Source: Bacteroidota bacterium (GTDB lineage: Bacteria; Bacteroidota; Bacteroidia; Bacteroidales; UBA12077). From it: a DNA stretch of 64,000 nt. The notes under the pieces are model-generated. The model was not told where the DNA came from, made no database searches, and saw nothing but the letters and a program-made list of their open reading frames with translations. The DNA is taken from positions 1,041,991 through 1,105,990 of the forward strand of contig JAHLLG010000002.1 in NCBI GenBank assembly GCA_020444275.1, given 5' to 3'. Of the stretch, positions 37,391 through 45,457 are shown in pieces (positions within the stretch are counted from its first letter, which is position 1; the number at the start of each line of letters is the position of its first letter). Position numbers and translations under genes: made by a program.

Positions 37391-38017
37391 ATGAAAACAA
37401 AAGGGTTAATTTTTACAGCATTATTTACACTTCTTTTCTTAGTTTCAAATGCACAAGTTAAATTTGGGATAAAAGAGGCAGTTAATTTTAGCACGCAATC
37501 TGAACTAGGTTTACTTTGGGACAATAACGATATAAAAACCGGCTTTACTTTAGGAGCTGTAATTGATTATCGTTTTCATCAAACACTATCTTTACAAACA
37601 GAATTAAATTACAAAAGAGAAGGTTTAGCCTACGAAAATGAAGAGCTTACAGGAAAAACAAAAGTTAATCAGGATTATGATTATTATAACATACCTGTTT
37701 TGCTTAAAGGCAGATTTAACGAGGAACTGGGATTAAGTGATAAATGGATGGTTTCCTTTTTTGGTGGCCCGTATTATAGTTATTTAAGAAAAGCAGAATC
37801 GGAAGTTGAAACTTCAGGAATAACAACAGTTTCGAACATTGAAGAAAACACCAATGAATCTGATTGGGGAATGGTATTAGGTGGCGAGGTAGCTCGTGTT
37901 TTTGAAAAAGGTGAATTATTCTTTGATGTGCGTTATGAAATGGGATTATCTGATGTAACTAAAAATGAAGATATAAAAAATAAAGTTATAGGATTGGGTA
38001 TTGGTTTTAGGTTTTAG
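37391..38017 (+). CDS. Porin-family outer-membrane beta-barrel protein
   Basis: A 208-residue protein with a signal peptide (MKTKGLIFTALFTLLFLVSN, then AQ). It has alternating strands of an 8-strand PorT/OmpW-like barrel: FGIKEAVNFSTQ, GFTLGAVIDYRFHQTLSLQT, LLKGRF, WMVSFFGGPYYSYL, WGMVLGGEVARVF, and the terminal VIGLGIGFRF whose final aromatic is the usual insertion signal. No transport function can be deduced; Bacteroidota carry many such proteins. It is a single-gene unit with its own promoter and a strong shared terminator. Confidence 0.85.
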   Translation: MKTKGLIFTALFTLLFLVSNAQVKFGIKEAVNFSTQSELGLLWDNNDIKTGFTLGAVIDYRFHQTLSLQTELNYKREGLAYENEELTGKTKVNQDYDYYNIPVLLKGRFNEELGLSDKWMVSFFGGPYYSYLRKAESEVETSGITTVSNIEENTNESDWGMVLGGEVARVFEKGELFFDVRYEMGLSDVTKNEDIKNKVIGLGIGFRF

Positions 38018-38029
38018 GTTAGGTTATAA

Positions 38030-38066
38030 AAAAAGAAAAGCGGATAGTCAATCCGCTTTTCTTTTT
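38030..38066. terminator. Bidirectional terminator between convergent genes
   Basis: A perfect 16-bp stem (38030-38045 with 38051-38066) and 5-nt loop, with a GC-rich top and A/T feet that provide a U-run in both directions. It serves the OM-barrel gene and the CsgG/DUF1566 gene. Confidence 0.88.
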
Positions 38067-38077
38067 ATTATATCTAT

Positions 38078-39298
38078 TTATTTTTTTCTAATACATCTTA
38101 TCTGTTTTCTTCTTGCACCTGAACCTGTATCGTAATTTTTACCGTTCCAAAAATTCTTTTCCATCATTTGTTTTGTACTACCCGGTTTATAAGGAGTAGA
38201 AGACCAGTACCATTCACCATTCATATTAAGTGCAATACGATTATCATACAAAAATCCCATATCTTCAATTGTTGGCAAAATCCAGTCGCTATGACCATAT
38301 GAAGTTGAGGATTCACAAGCATTTTTAGCTTCTTCCCAGCTAAATTCACCTTTAAAATCTTCCGGCATCACCTGATAATCTGTACCATATAATGAATATT
38401 CCCACACACCATTGGCATCAACAAGATTTACTACTCCATTATTATGAACACATCTTACGTGTCCTTTTGCCCTTATATCAGCAGGAACTAATTTATCGGC
38501 ATCAAAAGCCTGTCTGTAATATTCTTTTTCGTTTTCACGAGTACCTGACCAGTACCAGTATCCTTTCATGCCTCTTAATCTGGATTTTTGTTTGAACATA
38601 ATTGATATTTCCAGTTTTGTAGGTAATCTCCAATCGGTTAATCCGTAAGCAGTACTTTGTTCGCAAGCACGATTTGCTTCAGTATAAGTTACCTTTAAAG
38701 GCGATTCGTCTATAGGCATAATTAAAAGTTTAAGTCCCATCATGTCTAATTCAGTAAGATCGGTTGTTGAGCTCACATCATAAACCTCTGCTCCAACTTC
38801 TGATTGAGTATTCTTTTTTCCCTGAACAGACGTACCTTGCTGTTGTAGCATTGCTCTTGAAACTGTTGAAACTACAGTAAATAAATCATCTAATCCTGAT
38901 TGTGTTATACCCGTATTCTGCCGTTCTATTTTTGCAGTCATCACATCAACAAGTTTACATGAAATGTAGTAATTACCACCAACAGACGAAATTGAAGCAT
39001 AACACACATAGTTTGCTCCCATTTTCTTTCCTAATTCACCAATCTGCGCATCATCGACATGTCCGGTCATTTGAAATTCACTTTCTGCCATTACTTTATT
39101 AATTAATTCTCTTTCTAATACAGTAAAACCCAGAGTATTTACGACAGCGTTACTTAGCTCCTCTCTGATTATTATTTTCAGGTTATTAGAAACATCTCCA
39201 ACAGGATCAAAAACAGCTACTTTTTTATCTTTCTGTCCTTGAGCAAGACCAACTGTGAAGAATATTAATACTATGGTTAGCAGGTTAAATCTATTCAT
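38078..39298 (-). CDS. CsgG/LpoB-like domain protein with two DUF1566 domains
   Basis: A 406-residue exported protein (signal peptide to about 22, VGLAQGQ; no lipobox Cys). Residues about 25-155 match the CsgG/LpoB/FlgO-like fold (KKVAVFDPVGDVSNNLKIII, LERELINKVMAESEFQ, ANYVCYASISSVGGNYYISC). Then two copies of DUF1566/Lcl C-terminal domain, about 205-295 and 310-405, each with a WRLPT- or WILPT-type motif, WYWSGT or WYWSST, and a terminal VRCVH or IRCIR. DUF1566 resembles formylglycine-type/C-lectin folds. It is 11 bp downstream of the LPP20-like gene, so the pair probably acts together at the envelope. Function unknown. Confidence 0.75.
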   Translation of the reverse strand: MNRFNLLTIVLIFFTVGLAQGQKDKKVAVFDPVGDVSNNLKIIIREELSNAVVNTLGFTVLERELINKVMAESEFQMTGHVDDAQIGELGKKMGANYVCYASISSVGGNYYISCKLVDVMTAKIERQNTGITQSGLDDLFTVVSTVSRAMLQQQGTSVQGKKNTQSEVGAEVYDVSSTTDLTELDMMGLKLLIMPIDESPLKVTYTEANRACEQSTAYGLTDWRLPTKLEISIMFKQKSRLRGMKGYWYWSGTRENEKEYYRQAFDADKLVPADIRAKGHVRCVHNNGVVNLVDANGVWEYSLYGTDYQVMPEDFKGEFSWEEAKNACESSTSYGHSDWILPTIEDMGFLYDNRIALNMNGEWYWSSTPYKPGSTKQMMEKNFWNGKNYDTGSGARRKQIRCIRKK

Positions 39299-39309
39299 GG
39301 TTGTATATT

Positions 39310-40380
39310 TTAATTATTTATCCAGTTTAATATTTTTTCAGAAATAGGTTTACTAATTTCACTATATGCATTGCTTGCTGCAGACTTATACGATTTACTA
39401 TGCGCTCCTTTTTGCGAAAATTCATTCTGGTAAAGATGCTTATCAGATGGCGCTTTAAAAAGTTTTACTTCTGCATCTACATAGCTAAAATACACTTTAT
39501 TTGACAAATTATACTCTCTTGAGGTTGCTTTTATTTTAATTTTCCAATCGGCCTCCGACTCGTTCTTAGTAAACCTGCATCCGTTTTCTGCTAATATAGC
39601 TTTCAAGTTATTCTCAATAGCATTAATTGAACTTCCCATAAGGTCTTCTTCAGTTTCCAGGTAAACTATAATTCCCTGGGCTAAGCGGGCCTTTGCCTGA
39701 ATCACCTCATTATATAATTGCATTGTCTTTTGCTTTTGCAACCCTTCATCAGTAATGTTTTTATCTACTGCACTTAATATTCCCTGTGATTTTGCAACCT
39801 CTTCGAAAATTGGTTCTGCCTTAAGATATTCATCCAAGGCTTTCTTTTTCTCTCTGTTTTGTTCCAGCTCTTTGGCGGTATTTATATATCCTTCAATTTG
39901 TTGCACCTGCATTTTTAAATTGGCTTTATAAAATCCAATGATCTCATATTTATTGGCATGAGCGAAACCATATACAATATTATTTTTAACATAGGTATCG
40001 ATATTCACACCATTTATCTCTATATCGGTTGTTACATTAATATTGGATTTAAAAGACTCACTTATGGTTTCGTCATTACCTACCATTACGCTTTCACTAT
40101 AGCTTTCATTTATACTTTTTATGGTAGAAATAATACTTTCAGATAGGTTCGCTCGTGCAAAATTCTTAACCCGTTCAACAGCATCGGCTCTGGTTTCATT
40201 TGTGTTAATACCATCCTGAGCAAAACCTTTTACGTATACATTAGAAGGATATTGTTCTGTTCGCCAGCTTTCGTTTAACCATGCCGGATCATCTTGAGCC
40301 TGAACAACTAAAGTTATTACTAAAAATAAATAAGAAAATAATAGCTTACTTAGATTAGCTGGGTACTTCTCTTTTTTCAT
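39310..40380 (-). CDS. LPP20-like exported protein
   Basis: A 356-residue protein with a cleavable signal (ending VVQAQ). Residues about 30-165 match LPP20/FlgO-type domains (WLNESWRTEQYPSNVYVKGF, DAVERVKNFARANLSESI, VYGFAHANKYEIIGFYK). A helical middle (about 165-235) leads into a C-terminal domain that resembles the CsgG/TolB N-terminal fold (EDLMGSSINAIENNLKAILA, ADWKIKIKA). LPP20 was first seen in Helicobacter as an outer-membrane lipoprotein; here the lipid Cys is absent. First gene of the two-gene unit with the CsgG/DUF1566 protein. An imperfect -7 (TATATTTC) lies just upstream. Confidence 0.65.
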   Translation of the reverse strand: MKKEKYPANLSKLLFSYLFLVITLVVQAQDDPAWLNESWRTEQYPSNVYVKGFAQDGINTNETRADAVERVKNFARANLSESIISTIKSINESYSESVMVGNDETISESFKSNINVTTDIEINGVNIDTYVKNNIVYGFAHANKYEIIGFYKANLKMQVQQIEGYINTAKELEQNREKKKALDEYLKAEPIFEEVAKSQGILSAVDKNITDEGLQKQKTMQLYNEVIQAKARLAQGIIVYLETEEDLMGSSINAIENNLKAILAENGCRFTKNESEADWKIKIKATSREYNLSNKVYFSYVDAEVKLFKAPSDKHLYQNEFSQKGAHSKSYKSAASNAYSEISKPISEKILNWINN

Positions 40381-40502
40381 TGGTTAGAAATTTTACTATC
40401 GAAATATACAATAAATATACCAAAAAGTTATATGATAGTTATTTTAGGAATTGAGAAATTGATGAAATACAGTTTTTTATTGATCTAACGATTAAATTTT
40501 AA

Positions 40503-40536
40503 TTGCAATAAAAATAAATTATATTGCTTATATTTA
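40503..40536 (+). promoter_or_regulatory. Candidate promoter of the small membrane protein gene
   Basis: TTG (40503-40505), 23-nt spacer, TATATTTA (40529-40536), one mismatch from consensus, giving a leader of about 16-20 nt. Confidence 0.35.
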
Positions 40537-40559
40537 GATTAATTTATAAAACATTTATC

Positions 40560-41009
40560 ATGAGTCAGAATAAGATTATCATTTTATTGGTACTTGTCAT
40601 TTTTATAGCCATAATTATTTTCGGATACTTTACCAAACAAAATAGGATTGAAATATATAAAACGCAAGGAATTGAAACTATAGCAAGGGTAACAAACTTA
40701 ATTCAAAAAAGAGATCGACGTGTTCAAACCAAAGCGGTAAGAAAAAGTAAATATTACCTGGAAGTATCTTATTTTACCCAGATAGAGAAAGACACTAGTG
40801 CCAAATCTAAAAAAATGATTTCGAAAAATGAAGATGGTGAATACACTATGAATTTTAGTCATTTAAAACCTGAAATTGGAGAGTTAGTTATTACAGTAAT
40901 TCCAGTAACCCTATCTCAATATAAAAAATATCAGGTAGATGATAAGGTTCAGGTTCTTTACCTAAAAGATGATATTGAAAGTGCGATATTAAAAGAAGAT
41001 ATTGAATAA
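40560..41009 (+). CDS. Small single-pass membrane protein, DUF3592-like
   Basis: A 149-residue protein from the ATG at 40560; an upstream in-frame TTG would add 12 residues ahead of the membrane helix and overlap the promoter. One N-terminal helix (about 5-24, IIILLVLVIFIAIIIFGYF) is followed by a small beta-rich domain (GIETIARVTNLIQKR, YYLEVSYF, YQVDDKVQVLYLKDD) in the pattern of DUF3592 proteins: a helix, a short variable loop and an SH3-like fold. The function of such proteins is unknown. It stands alone between minus-strand genes. Confidence 0.6.
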   Translation: MSQNKIIILLVLVIFIAIIIFGYFTKQNRIEIYKTQGIETIARVTNLIQKRDRRVQTKAVRKSKYYLEVSYFTQIEKDTSAKSKKMISKNEDGEYTMNFSHLKPEIGELVITVIPVTLSQYKKYQVDDKVQVLYLKDDIESAILKEDIE

Positions 41010-41070
41010 GCTGTATGAATTTTTCTTAATTATGATTTAACCAAGTAATACAATAGGAAAGTAACGCCAG

Positions 41071-41277
41071 TTATTTCAAAGGTTTAAGCAAATACTCTAA
41101 CCCGTTTAATTTGATCTCATACATAGTAGCAAGTAACATTCCTAATTTACCAGGTGGAAATCCTTTTTGATAAAACCAAACCAAATAAGGTTCCGGAAGA
41201 TTGCAAATTAAAACACCCTTATATTTTCCAAAAGGCATTTTGGTTTTAACCAATTCAAGTAAAATTTTTGAGTCCAA
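41071..41277 (-). CDS. DUF3820 family small protein
   Basis: A 68-residue protein with the DUF3820 core: MPFGKYKGVLICNLPEPYLV, then WFYQKGFPPGKLGMLLATMYE and NGLEYLLKPL. The GKYKG motif resembles those of exonuclease-associated small domains. Members are widespread in Bacteroidota and Proteobacteria and annotated only as putative regulators. No membrane or export signal. It lies 100 bp after the acidic-tail protein on the same strand. Confidence 0.8.
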   Translation of the reverse strand: MDSKILLELVKTKMPFGKYKGVLICNLPEPYLVWFYQKGFPPGKLGMLLATMYEIKLNGLEYLLKPLK

Positions 41278-41377
41278 CTTATTTATTTTTTATTCAGAGT
41301 AAATACTTATGTTTTTTACAATCTACTAGCCATTAAGCTGAATTAATGGATGCTGAAAATTATCAGATCTGTATACG

Positions 41378-41863
41378 TTATTCAAAAAAATCATCAGGAT
41401 TGAATGGTATATCATCGTCAGGATCTTTATCGTGTGGGCCAACTCCCGGCGGATTAAATAAGCCCCAACGATCTATTATATAATTCCATTGATCAAAGCC
41501 TTTTACCCAATCAATAAATAACAATCGATACTCTTCAATTAAATTACGAACGATCTGAAAGTATTCTACATATTCGAATCCATAGGCGTCCAGCGAATGG
41601 TTTTGCACCATTAAATCCATGGCAGCTTTACGAATTATTGCAGCATTTTGCATTCTGATATCATACAAATCACCACCTTCTGCCCCTGATACTTTAACAG
41701 TAAGCATAGCTGCATCAGAAAGCATTTGCCCTTTAATATCCTGCAGCATATCATTATCTTCAGGAATTAAATCCGTAATTTCTTTAACAACATCAAAAAT
41801 TTCCTGTCCTTTTTTATAAAGAGGCAGATTTTCGGGCATCAATTCATCATTTTCATCAAACAT
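41378..41863 (-). CDS. Uncharacterised helical protein with acidic Pro/Asp tail
   Basis: A 161-residue cytoplasmic protein I do not recognise with certainty. It is mostly helical (about 10-130) with a MLSDAAMLTVKVSGAEGGDL segment and aromatic-rich last helix (FIDWVKGFDQWNYIIDRWGL). The tail is highly acidic (HDKDPDDDIPFNPDDFFE). Size and helix pattern recall four-helix-bundle accessory proteins, without enough to name a family. Flanked by two other small genes on the same strand with gaps of 100 and 73 bp. Confidence 0.6.
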   Translation of the reverse strand: MFDENDELMPENLPLYKKGQEIFDVVKEITDLIPEDNDMLQDIKGQMLSDAAMLTVKVSGAEGGDLYDIRMQNAAIIRKAAMDLMVQNHSLDAYGFEYVEYFQIVRNLIEEYRLLFIDWVKGFDQWNYIIDRWGLFNPPGVGPHDKDPDDDIPFNPDDFFE

Positions 41864-41936
41864 GATATCACTTACTTATATTTCACAATAGATACAAAGA
41901 TTTGGCTTCGAAAAAATATCCAATCATCTAATTAAA

Positions 41937-42284
41937 TTAATCTTGTCGTTCCAAGACAAAAACCCCACATACATCTTCGCTATCGTAGGTTGATCCAACC
42001 AATTGGTTTTCAGACACTAAAAATACATCAAAACTATTAGGCAAGTAATTAATCTGCTTATTGTTTTGTATAGCTTTTACTTCCACACTTTTAAGTAATA
42101 CTTTCCCTTCGGAAATAATTCCGTGCACTTTTTCCTCAACGTCAATTTTATATTCATTTTCAACTTCTTCAGTAAAAGTAAATGTTCCATTAACTACATT
42201 GCCATCTTGATGCAATTCTGCATTTCCGACTGACTTTCCAAATTCAAAATCTTCTTTATATGACCAGTTTCCTGTTATATTCAT
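41937..42284 (-). CDS. Uncharacterised small beta-rich protein
   Basis: A 115-residue protein beginning MNITGNWSYKEDFEF. It consists of about eight predicted beta strands (GNAELHQDGNVVNGTFTFTE, VHGIISEGKVLLKSVEVKA, NQLVGSTYDS, CGVFVLERQ), a layout like small lipocalin- or calycin-type barrels. No signal peptide. No family assignment can be supported. First of three small same-strand genes. Confidence 0.55.
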   Translation of the reverse strand: MNITGNWSYKEDFEFGKSVGNAELHQDGNVVNGTFTFTEEVENEYKIDVEEKVHGIISEGKVLLKSVEVKAIQNNKQINYLPNSFDVFLVSENQLVGSTYDSEDVCGVFVLERQD

Positions 42285-42675
42285 ATCTTATTTTATTTAT
42301 TTCCCAATACTGCAATTAATTTACACTGATTCGAAGGATGTTAAACTTTTCTTGTAAACTAGGATATCTGTAAATATCATCCTAAACATATTCTATAAGC
42401 CTTTTAATTACACTAAACTCTCCTCGATAAAAACCTGATCATTTGCTTGATATCAGTCATAACCTTTTTTCTATGTTCTATGTATGAATAGGATCAATTG
42501 GTAGAATCAAAATGAATAATGCAATTAAGCAAATTTAAAAAGAAATGAATTGTATGCAAGAATAAAATATCGATCGATAAGTTATTAATTATTCCATGAT
42601 TGATCTTCTAATCTATTTGAAGATATCGATAAGTTCAAGATACATAAGCTATGTACAGAGAATTCGTAAATAGAC

Positions 42676-42711
42676 TTGTTAGGTGATGTTATTTTGAAAT
42701 AATTATATTTG
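42676..42711 (+). promoter_or_regulatory. Promoter of the FMN/4Fe-4S - nitroreductase operon
   Basis: TTG (42676-42678), 25-nt spacer, TATATTTG (42704-42711), an exact TAnnTTTG. The predicted start of transcription falls at or just before the hairpin at 42716. Confidence 0.55.
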
Positions 42712-42715
42712 CGAT

Positions 42716-42750
42716 GGTAAGTTAATTGATAAACAAGTTACCCTTTTTTT
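42716..42750 (+). terminator. Leader hairpin with T-run, possible attenuator
   Basis: GGTAA (42716-42720) pairs with TTACC (42738-42742), extended by two more pairs after a G-G mismatch, and is followed by C and seven T (42744-42750). It lies between the predicted -7 box and the start codon, so if real it would sit at the very 5' end of the mRNA. The stem is weak. Confidence 0.3.
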
Positions 42751-42782
42751 ATTAGATTTTAGAATTAACAACTTGAAAATTA

Positions 42783-43937
42783 ATGAACAAAAAGCAAATC
42801 GGAGAATCATTATACCAATATACTTTAATATTAATTATTTTGTCTGCGCTAGCTTATAGGGGAGGTAGAGATTTTATACTGAAAAAAAATGAAGCAGAAA
42901 TTTCGGTGAACTTGGAAAACATAAAAGAAATTTACCCAAAAGCGTTTAATTATACTTTAACACGGCAGGGTGCTTACGATGTTTATGATAAAAATAGTAA
43001 TAAAATAGGTTCAGCACTTCTTTCATCAGATTATTCGCAACAATTTGGGTATGGCGGCAGAGTTCCTTTACTGATTGGTATTAATGATAGTTTAGTTATT
43101 ACCAAAATTATATTATTACCAAATAATGAAACCCGCGATTATATTGCAACCATATATGGAGAAAAGTTTATTGGCAAGTGGCGCGGAGTTAGATTAATAG
43201 ATGCCATAGACTTCAAAGTAGATATTGTTTCCGGAGCTACGCACACCAGCAATGCTGTTATTGCGGGAGTAAGACACACGGCTTCATCGGTAATGAAATC
43301 TGATGCCTCTATTTTGTCTGAATCCAATTTATGGACAAATGTTAAAGATATTCTGTTTCTGAGTTTGATGTTATTATCAGTCGTAATGGCTTACAAAAAA
43401 GGAATCGGAAAATACCGCACCATATATTTGTTTTTAGTGTTAGTTATTATGGGAATCATTATAAACAATGCCCTTTCTGTTAAGCTTTTGAATGGCTGGT
43501 TAAAGGATGGTTTTTCCTGGAGAAAAAACTGGCAAACCAGTGTTGTATTTCTATTGGCATTAACGATCTCTTTTACAGGTAAGCGTAAGTTTTATTGTAA
43601 TTATCTCTGTCCGATGGGTGCTTTGCAAGAGCTAACCAACCGTTTTACCCCATTAAAAAAAAGAATGTTACCAACACGATATAAGGGAATTTATGTTAGA
43701 GAGTTATATCTGATCTTCATTGCAGGAGCTTTATTATTGGGGTTTACTCCCGAGTTATCTTATGCAGAACCTTTCATGTTCTTCTCATTTCGTTTTGTTG
43801 GCATAGGCCTTATCATCTTTGGTATAGCAATTATACTGTTATCCCTATTTTTTACCAAACCCTGGTGCTCTGTTTGCCCTACAGGCTGTTTAATGGATAC
43901 CATATCGTATAAAAAAGTTAAAAATATCGAATATTAA
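42783..43937 (+). CDS. Membrane FMN-binding and 4Fe-4S protein (NosR/NapH/RnfG-like)
   Basis: A 384-residue inner-membrane protein. TM1 is near 11-26. A periplasmic FMN-binding domain (about 40-170) carries SGAT at 150-153, the covalent FMN-threonine site seen in NqrC/RnfG/NosR. Then come about five membrane helices and two Cys motifs, CNYLCPMGALQE (about 273) and CSVCPTGCLMD (about 362), of the NapH/NosR/CcoG-like type. It is shorter than NosR (about 700 residues). It would move electrons across the membrane to or from the product of the next gene, 17 bp downstream. Partner and direction are inferred. Confidence 0.82.
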   Translation: MNKKQIGESLYQYTLILIILSALAYRGGRDFILKKNEAEISVNLENIKEIYPKAFNYTLTRQGAYDVYDKNSNKIGSALLSSDYSQQFGYGGRVPLLIGINDSLVITKIILLPNNETRDYIATIYGEKFIGKWRGVRLIDAIDFKVDIVSGATHTSNAVIAGVRHTASSVMKSDASILSESNLWTNVKDILFLSLMLLSVVMAYKKGIGKYRTIYLFLVLVIMGIIINNALSVKLLNGWLKDGFSWRKNWQTSVVFLLALTISFTGKRKFYCNYLCPMGALQELTNRFTPLKKRMLPTRYKGIYVRELYLIFIAGALLLGFTPELSYAEPFMFFSFRFVGIGLIIFGIAIILLSLFFTKPWCSVCPTGCLMDTISYKKVKNIEY

Positions 43938-43954
43938 CATATTAGATTAGAGTT

Positions 43955-45232
43955 ATGAAAAGAAGTAAATTTTTAAATATAATTCTTGCAGTAATGGTAC
44001 TGTTGCTGACCATTCTTTTAACCAATAAAGAAAATGGTATTAATAGATTTACACCCTTGCAAAAATTTAAGTCAGCCAATTCTCAATATACAACATCAGA
44101 TACATCGGTTGTTCCATTCCAAAAAAAATCTTTAGGAGTAAGAAGTGCAATATATCCTAAGCCTGCTTTAGTAATAGGTTCTTATGATAAAGAGGGTAAA
44201 CCAAATATAATGACTGCAGCATGGATAGGTATATGCAACTCCGATCCGCTTAGTATATCAGTTTCTATGCGACCTGCTACCTATTCGTATGGAAATGTTA
44301 CGGAATCGAAAGCATTCACTGTAAATATACCTTCATCCGAGTTAATTAAGTATGTTGATTATGCAGGGCGATTATCGGGAAAAGATGTAGATAAATTTAA
44401 AGAAACCGGCCTCACTCCTGTGAAATCAGAATTTGTAAATGCCCCTTATATAAAGGAATTTCCCATTGTTATAGAGTGTGAGCTAACTGAATATCATGAT
44501 CTGGGTTCGCACCGACAATTTATTGGAAAAGTTATTGATGTAAAAGCTGATAAGGCTATTCTGGATGCATCTGATCGTGTAGACGTGAATTTGTTAGAAC
44601 CTCTTATTTATGCAGATGGAAATTATTATGAAACAGGCCGTTGGATAGCTAAGACTGGTGAGTCGCTGAATAAAATTGATGGTAAACCATTTGTCCCTGA
44701 CTATAGTCGCAGATATGCCAATGAAGTCTTAGAAGTTATTCATAATAGAAAGAGCGTGCGCCACTTTACCGACCAGCCTGTTTCAAAAGAACAAATTGAG
44801 GTTTTGTTAAGGGCAGGTATGGCAGCTCCAACAGCAGCTAATCGCCAACCCTGGGTTTTTTATGTAGTTACTAAGCGCGAAACATTAGATGCCTTAGGCG
44901 AACAATTACCTTATGCTAAAATGCTGTCTCAGGTTAAAACGGCAATTGTGGTATGCGGCGATATGGAAAAAGCCGGTAATTTAATAGATAAAGGATATTG
45001 GGTACAAGATTGTGCTGCAGCAACAGAAAACATACTACTTGCTGCTGAGAGCATGGGGTTGGGAGCAGTATGGACAGCATCATATCCATACGATGACAGA
45101 ACAAGGGTCGTGAGCCAAGAACTCAATTTACCAGAAGAACATATTCCCTTAAATGTTATTCCTGTGGGTTATCCTACAGGTGAAGATGTGCCTAAAAATA
45201 AGTGGAAGAAAGAAAACATAATCTGGCAATAA
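43955..45232 (+). CDS. Anchored flavin-reductase-like plus nitroreductase fusion
   Basis: A 425-residue protein with an N-terminal hydrophobic segment (8-25, IILAVMVLLLTILLT), so membrane-anchored or exported. Residues about 55-235 are a flavoredoxin/flavin-reductase-like split barrel (RSAIYPKPALVIGSYDKEGK, then TAAWIGICNSDPLSISVSMR). Residues about 245-425 are a nitroreductase (IHNRKSVRHFTDQPVSKEQI, RAGMAAPTAANRQPWVFYVV, ESMGLGAVWTA). Both modules bind FMN in their families. The fusion plus N-terminal anchor, and the Fe-S/FMN membrane protein just upstream, suggest an extracytoplasmic reductase fed by that protein. Substrate unknown. Confidence 0.85.
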   Translation: MKRSKFLNIILAVMVLLLTILLTNKENGINRFTPLQKFKSANSQYTTSDTSVVPFQKKSLGVRSAIYPKPALVIGSYDKEGKPNIMTAAWIGICNSDPLSISVSMRPATYSYGNVTESKAFTVNIPSSELIKYVDYAGRLSGKDVDKFKETGLTPVKSEFVNAPYIKEFPIVIECELTEYHDLGSHRQFIGKVIDVKADKAILDASDRVDVNLLEPLIYADGNYYETGRWIAKTGESLNKIDGKPFVPDYSRRYANEVLEVIHNRKSVRHFTDQPVSKEQIEVLLRAGMAAPTAANRQPWVFYVVTKRETLDALGEQLPYAKMLSQVKTAIVVCGDMEKAGNLIDKGYWVQDCAAATENILLAAESMGLGAVWTASYPYDDRTRVVSQELNLPEEHIPLNVIPVGYPTGEDVPKNKWKKENIIWQ

Positions 45233-45309
45233 CTGAAGATATAAATACCAATTACTAATATTGGCTCATAAGAAAATAGAAGCAATCAATGGTTAGATGG
45301 GGAATCAAC

Positions 45310-45414
45310 ACCTATCTGCCGATACAGAAAGTAATTTGTTTTGCGTTATCATCTGATTTATTGCGTTTTATGTAGTTACAAAAATCCTAAAAAGTGTAAA
45401 AATGCGGTAAATAA
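45310..45414 (+). repeat. 105-bp imperfect direct repeat, copy A
   Basis: Matches copy B (55738-55842) along its length, including CCGATACAGAAAGTAATTT, GCGTTAT, CTGATTTATTG and AAAAAGTGTAAAAATG. It contains TCTG-CCGATA-CAGA, which can pair; in copy B this becomes TTTG/CAGA, still pairable with G-U. It lies between the nitroreductase gene and the 3' end of the histidine kinase gene. An AATGGTTAG (45288) and CTAACCATT (45458) form a further inverted pair around it. No ORF. Confidence 0.75.
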
Positions 45415-45457
45415 AGAACAGAAATACATCATAATTTGCGTCATTTGATAGTTAACA

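Larger units (their letters stand above)
42285..42782. other. 498-bp intergenic region
   Basis: A/T-rich region between divergent genes. I see no ORF or RNA gene in the first ~390 bp. The last ~110 bp hold a full promoter (42676-42711) and a leader hairpin with a T-run (42716-42750) for the FMN/4Fe-4S gene. Confidence 0.6.
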
